From Embiotoca jacksoni (Eukaryota; Chordata; Actinopteri; Embiotocidae): DNA of 64,000 nt. Both the position numbers and the translations under genes were made by a program. Position 1 is the first letter of the stretch; every line of letters begins with the position of its first letter. The notes under the pieces were generated by a model that worked only from the letters and a program-made list of their open reading frames with translations, was not told where the DNA came from and made no database searches. Below, in pieces: positions 50,467-62,710 of this stretch. The stretch lies in NCBI GenBank assembly GCA_022577435.1, contig JAKOON010000027.1:3122122-3186121 (forward strand), in the 5' to 3' direction.

Positions 50467-52843
50467 GCGACAACCTCAGGTTAAAAAAATAAATAAAAAG
50501 ACTAATGAGATGGAAAGTGCAGCTCTCTTCCTGTTATAAAAAAAAGAAAAGAAAAACTTTCTTCTGGTGCGTTCTGCATTCACACGACCGACGGATCCTT
50601 CAGGAAAAGCTTTGAGATCAATGGGAAAATGTGTGGACCCTGAACTCTGAACACTGTGACACAACCTGAAAGCACTATCCAGGACGCCCAGGGGCACTTA
50701 CAAAAGAACTATTTAGAATTTTGCAAAACATGATAATTACAGTTTTTTTCCGAGTGCTGGGAAAAGACAAACAAACTCAAGTCTGGCGATGAATAGTTTC
50801 TCAACAGTCACTCACACCTTTGATATAGTTCAACAAAAATAGTTGTGTATTTTTAAATGTTATAGAATGTATTTTTGTCAATGTTTGGAATATTTTATAA
50901 TAAAAAACTTGAAAATGTATTATATGACTTTTTTGTTTAACAAAGTGAGATTACACTGGAAATACTTTTAATATCTGGCCGATGTGTTGTTTTGAATGTG
51001 TGTGAACAAATAGTCTAAACTTCTACATAAACATGATATCAAATTTTCACAAAAATATTACACTTGGTCATTATCATCATTATTATTATCAATAATAATT
51101 ATCATTGGCTGGTAGCAAACAGCTATTTGGCTAACGTTAATTGGCACCTAAAATGTTTAGCGACAACTGAACTTCAAAAACAACAAAGTTAAACGTGAAT
51201 ATTTTATATTTTGGGGGGAAGTTCTACTTTATGAATGATCAGACATCTCGTGACTGGAAAAAAAACGTGAGCCTCCAGGATTAGCAGGTAAAATTGGAAT
51301 TAGGTGTTTTCAACCGATGAGATGAACATCAAGTGTGAGTGAGTTTTATTTAAATAACAGGGAACTATTTGAGCATCTCAGCATCATCACAACACATGTT
51401 TTGGAAGGATATCATGGCACAAAGAGAGGAGATTTCTGAGGGAAAATGTGAACATCCTCTATAAGAAAGAAAGTGGAGCGACCAGTCAGCGTCATCAGTG
51501 ATGACCCAAATTATTTACATTTTGCTTTTCCGTTTCATTCATTAGAAATGCACACAACCTCCTCCAGAAATCACAAGTCCCCATTTTGGGGATATAAATC
51601 ATTAACTCAGCCCTCTGGCCTTTAGCCTGACATGACACAGATCCACACGTCATACAAGTGTCTGCGTGTCCGTCACTGCGCAACGTTGCAAGATTGAACA
51701 TTCAATATTTGTCTTTTTGTGGTTTGCAAAATACATGCATGGTATCTGTGATTTGTGTGTCACAACGGTGACGTTTGTGACCCAGACAGTATGACATGTT
51801 TTAGTGAAGCTCAACTGATGCCAATGAAGCGTTCCTGTGTCAAAGTTATTTACATAGAGAAATGTTTGTGGTGCAGTTTGATGGACAAAATGTACAAGAA
51901 CTTTTCTAGCACACTTTCAGAGCATGCACCCCCCCCCCTCCCGTTTGCTATAACCAAAGTATTTATAATGTCTCTCTAGAGTTTGGTGGCATCATCTTAC
52001 TTCACACCATTCATGTATTTAATGGTATGCAATTTTTTTTTTAATGTCCTGGCAATTTCCTTTATTTTTGTAATGTTCCACTATTTCTTTAATTTTTTTA
52101 ATATATAATTATTTTTGTATTATTTTACAACTATCTTTGGAAAGTTTTGTGGAATTTGACCTATTTATTTGTTGATCTTTGGTTGTTGTTTTTTTTATTT
52201 AAGGTGCATTCAACAGTGAAAGGTTGAAATTAAGAAGTGCAGATTTAATAAAACATGCGTGTATTATAGATTACTTCATGGGAAAATGAGAGACATATAT
52301 CTTATTGTCTTGTTGCATAGAAGTGAATTTTGTAATTTTTTTATTTTGTGTCATACCATTAAAATGATCCATCCAAAATGACATGCGATAATACCAAATG
52401 TAAACAAAGACCTGCAACAATTTACATTCGCGCTCCAAAGAAGCTCAAACTGCAGCTTGCAGAAATAATTCACCAGAAAAAAAAAAAAAAAAAAAAAAGT
52501 AATAATATTTTTTTATTCAGAAACCCAAAATAAATGTAGCTTTACAAAAAGGAAGAGTACTCTGACGGTGTAAAAATGTCCCTTTTTGCTAATTTCAACA
52601 TAATCCAAGAAATGTTATCACGAATGGATTCATTTACATACCACTTTAATGTACCTGGTAACGGTGGGAGTGATTTGAACTTTATACAGCCTACTCCAAA
52701 TGTATCATTTATTTATCTAGTATATTTTGAATTAAATATCCAACTCTGCAATTTAACGAACAAAAGCTTTAAATTAAAACGTAGAATGTTTTCCACGGAG
52801 ATGAAGTCATTGGAAAACAAAAAGTTGTCCTGAATACAGTATT
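50467..52843. other. AT-rich interval after the g6pc pair
   Basis: The 3' UTR of the plus g6pc gene, then AT-rich intergenic DNA with poly-A/T tracts (one near 52480). No coding signal was seen. Confidence 0.5.
50899..50904 (+). terminator. Candidate polyadenylation signal of plus g6pc
   Basis: AATAAA 433 bp after the stop codon, followed by AT- and T-rich sequence. An earlier AATAAATAAA lies near 50488. Confidence 0.45.
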
Positions 52844-52996
52844 TCAGTAAATGTACTTGTAACGTCGACGTGCGATGCAGAAGGGGGCGCTGTTGCGCCA
52901 CCAGCCGTAACCGAAGACCGCATGTGCAAAGTCTCCCCATTTGTAGGAGCAGAAGAAGGCGATCAGCGGAAGCAGTATGGCTCCTCTGCAACACAT
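52844..52996 (-). CDS. Unrecognised 50-aa ORF divergent to the zinc-finger gene
   Basis: An ATG-to-TGA frame of 50 codons on the minus strand, with its start 126 bp from the zinc-finger ATG on the opposite strand. The predicted peptide has a hydrophobic N-terminal stretch (AILLPLIAFFC), then a Trp/Tyr/Phe-rich middle (WGDFAHAVFGYGWW) and a basic end (RRRYKYIY). A 3' splice-like TGTTGCAG overlaps its fifth codon, so it could instead be a terminal exon or a promoter-proximal repeat. I do not recognise the peptide. The composition is unlike nearby random frames, but coding status is unproven. Confidence 0.25.
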   Translation of the reverse strand: MCCRGAILLPLIAFFCSYKWGDFAHAVFGYGWWRNSAPFCIARRRYKYIY

Positions 52997-53121
52997 GCCT
53001 GCGTCTCTTAGACCAAAAAAAAAAAAATGTCAGTTTTCGAGCCTCATGAAATGATATCTGCGGGTGTCGAAGCTGCAAAATGTTCACGGACTGAAGAAGA
53101 AAAGGACCTCGTCGGTCGGTC

Positions 53122-53356
53122 ATGTCGAAAATGCGCGCGGTTCGCGTTCTGGTCGCCGAGAAACTGGCGGCAGCTGCGGAGGAGATCTTCGCTGCTGTGG
53201 AGAGGATGATAACAGAGAGGATGATGGACACGTCAGGTTTGTAAACAACAACAACAACAACTTTTATAAGAAGTGGGGTTTTATTTCAGTCAGTCAACCT
53301 CTTATTTCTCCTCTGAGGCCACCTACTTTTGACTTTTTATGACTTTCCCTATTTTA

Positions 53357-53404
<48 letters not shown>

Positions 53405-56399
53405 CTGTAAAAAAATAAATAACAAAGCAGTTTTCTTTGGAAGAACAGTTTTTAAAAGACTAAGAACAACATTTTCTATAAATAAAACCACACAGATTTC
53501 CTTTAGAATATTATAATTTCATATCCTTTTTTTTTTTTTTTTTTTCCCTTGTGCCTTTTTAATTTTCCTTCCCTCCTTTCTCCCCCCAGAAATGTCGCCT
53601 GAACAGCAGAAGGCAGCCGTACACCAGCGGCTGTCGGCGGTGGCCGACGAGATATTTCGCATCCTGGAGGCGATGATGGGTGAATGTGAGGCGGAGGTTT
53701 CTCGCTCCCATCAGGAGCACCGACGTCACTGCAAAATGAAAACTGAGACACATTCACACACAACGGGTAAACAGTGGTTATATTGAATATATATAGATTA
53801 GGATACGAGCCTTAACTGGAAAAACATAATTTTTTTGCATAATCTTGGGAGCAATTTCTTCCCTTCGATGACAGTTTTTTTTTTAAGATATTGAGACCTT
53901 TTTACTCCCCTTTATTTCCTACACTGATTGTCCCCCGATTTGGTTTCCTTTTGTTATTTTTAACTATTAGTATTTTCATCAATTATGAGATACATGAATG
54001 TCCAATTCAAGCAGCGAAATGAATGAAAATAGTAATGAGTACATTGCATTGTGGGAAAAATTAAACAAGCTGCATGATGTGATACCTCAAATGATTGAAA
54101 AAAATCCTGTGCAGTTCATAAAAATGGATTTATTTAGTTCTTCGTTCCTGGTTAGAATTTCTTTTGGTACAAGTTTTTTTTTTTTAGCCATAAGAGTGAT
54201 TTGGTGAATTTGTGACGTACTTAACTGCCTTTAAAGTTATTCAAAAATTATTCAAAGGCTTTATTTATTGTTTTTTTGACCAAAATAAATGCAGATGTTT
54301 TCCTTTGTTTGTACTTCATGCACGTCGTAAGAAAACATTGTCACTGCCTTTGGTGTTGTATTTATTGTCGTTTACATTATTTCAGTGCTGAATTTTCTCT
54401 TCGATCTTTCCTTTCAGACAAAGCGCCACTCTTTGGATCGGACTGTGAAAAGAACATTTCCTCGGAGCAGCAGGAACGTGAGCAGAGCCGGCGCTTCAGT
54501 CCAGTTCGTAAGGATGCAGCTACAGAGACCGACTCCGGGTTCATCAACGGTAAGAAGTCACATCTTCACCGAACACAAGTAGAGAAGGGAACCTCAACAG
54601 TGATGGAAACAGAGACGGAGGGAGAGAAGTGTGGTGTGCCCCCTGGTGGCCAGGAGGCTCTATTAACAAAATCTTCAGACACCGGGAGTGAAGATAACAG
54701 TAGTGATAAAGATGTAAATCAGAAACTGCTTAAATCCAGCAAAAGAAGAACAACTCTGAGAGAAAACGAGATTGCGGATTGTTGCAAAATGTGTGCAAAG
54801 TCTCTCCAGAAAGGTGTCGCCGTGAAGAAAAGGAAAAAGCGTCACAAGAGTACAGCTACAACAAACAAGAGCCAAAACACGGGACGCAGTCGCTGCAGAG
54901 TTTGTGGGAAGTTTTTCCGGTACAAACGCTCTTTTCTCAAACACGCGCTGACGCACGAGCGGACCGCGGATCTGTGCGGAGTCTGCGGGAAACACCTGGA
55001 GTCCGACGAGCGACTGAAGACGCATTTAAAAACACACAACGAGGAAAAGAATCAAACGGAGGACAAACAGTCGGACGCCGAGAGCAAAGAGGAGGGAAGC
55101 GATAGCGACGACGGAGACAAAGACGAGACCAAAGAGGGATCCTGTTTCCAAAAAACAGAGTCAAAACCAAAACTTGGGGGATGTAAGAACAGGGATTTAT
55201 CCGATCTGAAATACTGCTGCAAAGTTTGTGACAAGTCTTTCTGCTACAGAGCCTCTTTTGTGAAACACGTGCAGGAACACAAGAGCGACGCGGATGTGTG
55301 CGGCCTGTGCGGGAAGCGTTTCGAGACCGAGGAGAGCTTGAGGCTCCACCTGAGCCGAGCCGCGGGACCGAGTCGCGGCAGAGTTTGCGGAAAGTTTTTC
55401 CGCCGCGGCCGTTCTTTCCTGAAACACGCACTGAAGCACGAGCGGACCGCCGACCTGCGCGGCGTCTGCGGGAAACACCTGGACGCGCATTTACAAGCGG
55501 AGAACGGCTGCCGGGGCGACAAACGGCCGGAGGCGGAGAGCTCCGACGGCGACAGCAGAGAGGAGGGAGGCGACGAGGACTGGGAGAAAAGCGAAGGAAG
55601 TGACAGCGGTGAGGGAGAGGAGGGCGGAAAAGAGACGACGGAGGCAAAAAACAAACCGAAGCAATCGAAGCACGAGGATTCCTCCCACCTGAAACACCGC
55701 TGCAGAGTTTGTGGCAAGTCTTTCTGCTACAGAGCCTCCTTCTTGAGGCACGTGCAGGAAGACGAGCGGGACGCCGATCTGTGCGGCGTGTGCGGGAAAC
55801 GCTTCGAGAGCGAGGAGAGCCTGAGGCTCCACCTGCAGACCTACGTCAGGACCAACGACTGCGAGGTCTGCGGCAAACATTTCGACGGCCTCAAGCAGCT
55901 GGAGACGCACGCGAGGACCCACACGGGGGAGAAGCCGTTCGTCTGCAGCGTCTGCGGCAAAGCCTTCGCCCAGAACGGAAACCTGATGGGACACATGAGG
56001 GTCCACACGGGCGAGAAGCCGTACGCGTGCAGCGTGTGCGGCCAGAGCTTCAGCTTCAAGGAGTACATGCGGGCGCACATGAGGATCCACACCGGGGAGA
56101 AACCCTTCCTCTGCAGCGTGTGCGGGAAAGGCTTCAGACAGCGGGGCACGCTGAAGACGCACACCATGATCCACACGGGGGAGTCCACGCACCGCTGCCT
56201 CGTCTGCGACAAGAAGTTCTACAAGAGCGGCGCCCTGAAGATCCACATGAGGTCCCACACGGGGGAGAAGCCGTATCTGTGCAACGTGTGCGGGAAAAGC
56301 TTCACCGCCGGCGGCTCGCTGACCAAACACATGGGCGTCCACGACGGACGCACCGCCGCGGCGTCTTCGGCGAAGACTTCCCGAGGAGGGACGACCTGA
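53122..56399 (+). CDS. C2H2 zinc-finger protein, fish-type leader
   Basis: Three coding exons (53122-53236, 53590-53766, 54418-56399) join with GT-AG sites to 757 aa. Exon 1 encodes a leader starting MSKMRAVRVLVAEKLAAAAE, like those heading many teleost zinc-finger proteins. Exon 2 encodes a second, similar helix (QRLSAVADEIFRILEAMMGE). Exon 3 starts with an acidic/basic linker, then carries degenerate and intact fingers from residue 257. Six canonical fingers follow at the C-terminus (about 579-739) joined by TGEKP-type linkers, which predicts sequence-specific DNA binding. Two tandem blocks of about 465 bp inside exon 3 are internal duplicates; the second has lost the first Cys of two fingers. 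The last 17 residues are frame-shifted relative to a decayed extra finger. No orthologue name is assigned, since such fish families expand in tandem and lineage-specifically. Confidence 0.88.
53360..53395. repeat. (AT)n microsatellite
   Basis: About 17 AT units in the first intron of the zinc-finger gene. Confidence 0.9.
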
Positions 56400-56452
56400 A
56401 GGGACACGCTCGGACTCACGGGGACGAACGCGCCCGGCTCGCCGGTCTCTAA
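56348..56452 (+). pseudogene. Decayed, out-of-frame terminal zinc finger
   Basis: In a frame shifted by one base from the zinc-finger gene, this stretch reads THRRGVFGEDFPRRDDLKGH followed by ARTH and a stop. It has the helix and the two His of a C2H2 finger with correct spacing. Both Cys positions are changed (Arg and Phe). A one-base loss near 56346 would account for the frame change. Confidence 0.7.
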
Positions 56453-57593
56453 CGCTTGCCGTTTTCAAAAGGAAGCGAATGGGCTTTCCGTTCATATGGA
56501 ACGAACCAGATCAAACCGTTTTGATAATTTGGCAGTTTTGGACGTCATATTTCCAATCCTCTGTTTGGGCTGTTTTCTGAGAGTTTGTAGTATTTATATG
56601 TATTGTTGTTATTCTGTCACTCTTAAACCGTTTGATCTTTCATCATTGACTATTCTCCTCATATTTAATCCAACTTATTACAAGTCATGTTTTATGTTTT
56701 TTAACCTCGATATTTTATGTTCTACGTGGTGTTGCTTTTTTTTTTAATTTAATTTTTTTTTTTTTTTTTTTTAAATATATAAGTCAAACAACTGATCATT
56801 ATATTGCGGCCCGAATGTCATTTTTTGAGTACAAAGCTTGATTCAAGACGTGGTTTGCCAAATATTTCATCAGAATTGTTCAGTACTTTTTGGTTCTCAA
56901 AAACTGTTCATATGGGATGCATATTTAAATAATGAATTGGTGCTTTTAAATCCTTTATTATTGGACAAGTTAAACAAAGTTAGGAGCGTTTATATTTTTT
57001 TTAAGTGCAATTTTAGTTAAAGTAACATCACCCTGAAGCACTCGATAAATTCCCTGCTGACAAAAACCTTCATATAGACTCTGGTGAGCCCCGAAGTCTC
57101 TCACATAAAGCAGAATTTAATGAATTTTGGACGTTTTAGGAGTTGGAAAAGACGAAGATCGCAGACAAGGAGAAACCAGACCGTGTCACAGATCTCATTT
57201 TAAACACAATTTATTTTTCTGCTTAAATAATTACTTGGATCATCCAGTGTAGGCTATGTTGGTTCGTCATACATGTTGGTACCAGATTTATCATCAACAA
57301 TGGATGCTTGGGGTGGATTTGTATGAAAAAAGACACCAAAAAAATATTTACACTTGAAACAGCAAATCCCATTTTTAACAGCGTGATTCGAGCCGTTGGT
57401 AGAAAGAATTAAATTTGTGTAAAAATGAGATTCTCTCTTCTCGTGTAAATACAACCAATTAAAGAAATTAAAAGTCGTCAAACCGTCAAAATAAAAGCAG
57501 TCCCCTTGTTAAAACCACAGTAGACCTAAAAGCATAAACTTACACGTCTAGTATGCATGATGGGCTTACAGATAGACAGGTTTTATTTCATGT

Positions 57594-57595
<2 letters not shown>

Positions 57596-57645
<50 letters not shown>
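57596..57645. repeat. (CA)n microsatellite
   Basis: About 24 CA units. Confidence 0.9.
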
Positions 57646-57647
<2 letters not shown>

Positions 57648-58578
57648 CGGAGCTAACGTAATGTGCCAGTCTGCAAGGTTACGTTTGGGGACGCCATCAG
57701 TACTTTCCTGTTAAGAATGAAGCGTTGCCATGGCGCCACATGAACGTGGAGTGCGTGTTGACGCTTGTAAAAACAAAATTAAAACAGTTATAGATGACAG
57801 ATGTTTGGGTTATTATGAGTGCTCACGCAGACAGAAGTACCATCAAACCCTCTCTAATTGTATTACAGTGCTTTTGAATTAGGAGGGAAAAAAAAACCAA
57901 AAATAGGAAAGCGTTAAAAATAAAGTGACGTCACATGCAGCAAAAAAATATCGTTTCTCTTGAGGACAAAGAAATGTTCCACAAACAGAGCGGAGAAGCT
58001 GTCGGCCTTGAAAGAAACCTCCTTTGTTGAAAATCAAGCAGTGTTTTTTTTTTTTTTTTCTCTCTTTACTCCGTTTGTTTCTCATTCGCATACAGCTTTT
58101 TTTGTTGTTGTTCCATTTTTACATTGGGAAGAGCACGTCAGGTCACACACTCAAGGCTGCTCAAACAGTGTCGACCTCTCAATACAAATGCACCGACTCC
58201 GCAAAGCTTCATCAACTCCAATCAGTGCATAAACAATCTGTGAAGCTACTGATTTTCTGTTTTTTGTTTGTTTGTTTTTTTTAAAGATTTTATACAGTGT
58301 CATTTATATACAACAAAATCACCCATTTACTATTATACTTCTTTTTTTTTTTTTTTTTTTTGTATAAAAGTAACCACATGGTACACCCCAATACTGTGGG
58401 TCCAGGAGGAAAAAAAAAAATAGACCATATAAGGCGAGTGTCTGAAACAGAAGTGAAGTCTTGTCCGTTAGCTTTTTTCTTTCCTTCCATTTGTGCCGTC
58501 TTTGGTCACAGACGCCTTTTTCAATTCGCCGAAGATAAAAAGAAACGTTCCAGCTCACATCCTGTTAGTGTCCTTCGT

Positions 58579-58607
58579 GGGGGTGGGGTGGGGTGGGGTG
58601 GGGGGGG
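58579..58607 (+). other. G-quadruplex-type G-run cluster
   Basis: Five runs of four or more G separated by single T (GGGGG T GGGG T GGGG T GGGG T GGGGGGGG). It lies on the plus strand downstream of the ankyrin stop codon, so the ankyrin transcript would carry the C-rich complement. Confidence 0.8.
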
Positions 58608-59182
58608 TCGGCGCTGGTTTGCTTTCCGACAGTGAGTGAGTTTTGGTGACATGCTCATGCGAAATCAAAAAGAAAAGGAACTTGTTTTGCGTTTGTCTTG
58701 CTGAAAACCATGCGTTTGCAAGTGAAAGCTTCAGACACGTTTCGGGCTGATCGACGCGGCTCTCCTTGTGTTTTTTCGTGGGCTTCCAGTCCGTTTTTTT
58801 AGTGTTTTTTTTCCTCCCAGGGTGTGTGTGTGTGTGTGTCTCGGGGTCGCAGGTGGACGTCACTGGACCTGGAGGGGAAAAGCTCACAAATTTATGTTTA
58901 AAATCTTGACACCTTGCCAATGTTTTCTTTTTATTACTGCAGACTTGTGATAATTTATGGACAATTATAGAATCTGTTCCAAGTATTCAGAATACTGGTG
59001 AAATTATTATTCAGTTCGATTGCAGACAATTGCAAAATTTGGTGTTTTATTTGGGCAAAACAAATTTCAAAACTTGCGTGCCAGAAAAACGTGAACAATT
59101 ATTAAAAATAATAATGTAAGCATTTATTAACTTTTGTTTTTAATGCGTAGCGTCTCACCAGGTTTAGTTGAGATCCCTTCTG

Positions 59183-61778
59183 TTATGACTGACTCTTCTT
59201 CTCCTGTTTCTTGTTGGCACCGTCTCCAGGCTTAAAAAGAGGAAGAGTGATGGAAGCAGCGAAGTCCGTCGTGAGACAGAAAAACAAAAAAGAAAGAGAG
59301 AAGGAGAGAAAACACATGTTAGCTGTGTGCTCGAGCTGAATATGAACCGTGAGTGAGCTCGGCTACTACATCAGGCAGCATGCTGGAAAAAAAGAGGCGT
59401 TGAAGGGAGAGAAGAAAGGAGGTTAAAATGACTAAATCGAAACATTTGCAAACAAAATCACACGTGCTTAAAAGAGATTTTCTACATTAGCTGAAACACT
59501 TAAAATGAGTTGATCTCGAGCTTAATCAACGAGCGAGGACACTACGATCGAAACACACGACACTACCACTGCACACAACAAAACACCAGACAGTGAGATT
59601 GCTGGAATAATCCGGCTCTTATATCACACAGCACGTCACCAACATCAACTCCAAACCCGGTTGACACTTTATTTATTCTGCGCTGAACCCTGAAGTTTTC
59701 TTTTTCTTTTTTTTTCCTGGTCACCGAAAGTTTACAAAATTTGGGTAAAAAGCTGCTCATCACTGTCACCTTTTACCCAGCCGTCCAATCACAGTGAAGG
59801 AGGGGCGGGACAAACGCGCTTAAAACACAAACACCGGTCGCTGATTGGTCCACCCTTCGAGAGTATCTGATCTGATCTAATACGAGCGGCTACATGTGGA
59901 TGAAAGCTGTGTCGAGTGTTAATCCTTCGACTGATTCTTTCACATTAGTCTGACTGACACGGTTACGGCTTCATGCAGGTGGAAGGGAGCTACAATCAGC
60001 TCAGGCGGTTGGTTTCCACCTCGGTTCTCCCTCTCTGGGCCTCCTCCTTGTTGCCGTGTCGGGAGCGCTTCCCCCTCTTCTTGCCCTTCCCCCCCTTGGC
60101 TCGTGCTGAAGAAGCAGCGTCGGCTCCGCCGCCACACCAACCACCATCACCACCACCACTACCACCACCAGCAGCACCATCAACACCACCAGCAGCTCCT
60201 TCTTCCGCAATAACATCGCCTTCACTGTCCCTCCTCTCCTGCGAGTTGTACACTCGGCGCACCACCTTTCTGATCACCTGTAGGGGGCAGAAGCGCGTCA
60301 GGGGGAGGAGGAGGAGGAGGAGGAGGAAGGGAACAGTATGAGAGGAGGAATAATGGAGATGAGGATACACAGGAGTGTGTGTTACTGTGTGGAAGAGTCT
60401 GTTTATGCAGCTATGTGTGTGTGTGTGTGAGCTGTGGGATGAAGATGAGAGAGGTGATGGTGGAGGATGAGGATGGTTACTTTTCTGGTGACCAGATTCC
60501 CGTCTTCATCTGTAAACTGCTCCTCCGTCACAGACTCTCCAGGAATGTTTTTGGCCTCCTCTCCCTGCGGTGACAGTTACAATATGGATGGATGAGGAGG
60601 AGGAAGAGGAAGAGGGGGTGTAGAAGGTGCATAGGTTTGTTACTCGTCTGGTTATTTAGCAAATACAGATGCTTTTCCAAACAGACATCAGCCTGCCTGT
60701 TTACAGCCGATGGGTTTCCCTCTGATACAAATCACCAGATTTACACTGCAGGTCGTTGTGGGTGCAAAACCAGAATTGATTGCAATAAAGATGGAAACAG
60801 TTTACCGTGTTTTTTTTTAAGGTGCAATGTCATTGTTATAATGGTCAGTTGAATATATATATATATAAAAAAAAAAAACATGCTTAAACTAAATGCCCTT
60901 CTGTAGTTATCATTTATGTTGCAGAAGTTTTTTGGCAAAGAACAGAAGTTCGGAGGCTACTTTGAAGCTGTGGAGGGGTTAAAAACAATTTTTATATGCT
61001 TTCGATATTTTGTATTTTGGCAGTTCGAAACCCAACTGATGCAACACAGGCCGTCTCAACACGTTCAAACTGCAAAACCCAAACCTGGAGTAGCACAGAC
61101 ACGAGAGAACAGCGATGCGAAAGCTTTTGGTTTCATCATTTCTCAGGCATTTCTGGTATAGACTAGTAAAAAAAAAAGTTAATCATTGCAGTTTTGCATG
61201 ATTAGGTTCATAATTTTTCAAAACTGTCTGCTGCAACCTTTTTTTTTTTTTTTCTCCAAATCTTCATGCACAAGAAGAATTAGGTTACACTTCATTCAAT
61301 AACACTGAAGACGTAACAAGAAATGAAGCTGCACACACAGAGACACATACAGAGTCTGTATTTTAAAACTGCATGAATTCATTGATTAGTTTGATCGGCA
61401 GGAAAATAATACATTTTGATAATCTCAGCAGATTAATAGTGCATAAAAATAACCTTTAGTTACATCTAGTTGATGCTCATATCTAGTTTGAATTAACGCA
61501 GTTGACGATTGTGGGTTTAAAACATCATCTACCTCCATGGAGCCACCTACTGTACTGCATGTCTGCCCTCCATCAGAAGGAGGTCGGACATGTGGAAATC
61601 TTTTCGGAATTACTCCAAGGAACTGGTTTTTTATACATATGTGTATATATATATATGTGTATATATATATATAGGATACAGAAGCCAAGCACAACAAACT
61701 GTTCACCAACCAGGTCAAAAAATAAAAGCCAAATCCAACCCAACCAAACCAAACAGCAAGCAGTGAGTAGCACTCACT

Positions 61779-61833
<55 letters not shown>

Positions 61834-61938
61834 CGAGTAACTTCTGTTCTGTCTCGCTCCGTGGACTCACTCGTCTTCACACACTTGCACAGAGTCTCAG
61901 GGAGGCACGATAGCTTCGAGCTGTCTGCACGCACCGAG

Positions 61939-62016
<78 letters not shown>

Positions 62017-62669
62017 TGAGTATGACCCGTCTGCGGTACACCCTGGTGGTGACAGTGGTCTCCTCGTCAGAGCCGGACCCTTCAGCTCTGACGCTCCCCT
62101 GATGAAGGCAGCCCAGTAGCAGTGTAATATTAATGACCCCAGTGTGTGGCATACATTTTTAATGGTAGAAATCAATTATTGGACCATTTTTGCCCCTGAA
62201 ATTAATAGTATTAATCATTTTAAGCCCCAGTAGAACTGAAATTAATCCTTAGGAAAGCTTTGCATAACAGCACATAGGAGGATTTTTGAGGCTTTGAATT
62301 AAAAGAAAATACATTTCACGAATTTTTCAAGGCCTACAAACGCCACAAAAGTGGGTTTGTATGAATTTCAAGAAAGCATTTCAAGTAAATAAACCGACAT
62401 CCTTGGACTCACCTGGACTTTGTGCTGGGACCTGTCGCCTCCCTCCTCCCGTCCTCTGCTTGGTCCCGCTGTGCTGTTGTCCTCCTGGGCTCCCTTCTTC
62501 TTGGCCTCCTTTTCCCTCCCTTCCCTGGCTGCCTCCGTGTGACCTCCGTTCTGCCGGTCGCTCTGAGGCGGAGGCTGCTGCAGCGAATCGGCCAGACTGT
62601 CAGGGCTGAAATATATCGAGGACATAAAATCCAGGCGTCATCACGTAACTCCTGGACTGACGGTAAACC

Positions 62670-62710
<41 letters not shown>

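Larger units (their letters stand above)
56453..59182. other. Interval between the zinc-finger gene and the ankyrin 3' end
   Basis: The left part is AT-rich and probably the zinc-finger 3' UTR. The right part should include the 3' UTR of the minus-strand ankyrin gene; minus-strand AATAAA motifs lie at 59046-59051 and 59123-59128. It contains a long (CA)n at about 57596-57645, poly-T tracts, and a G-rich cluster at 58579-58607. No coding exon was recognised. Confidence 0.5.

Noticed and set aside
55491..56495. A 334-codon minus-strand frame in the zinc-finger region
   Set aside because: It mirrors the codon periodicity of the tandem finger repeats, with repeated shadows of the TGEKP linkers. 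It is not a gene.
61425..62175. Frames rich in alternating Cys-Val or Thr-His
   Set aside because: They are products of CA/GT microsatellites read in frame.
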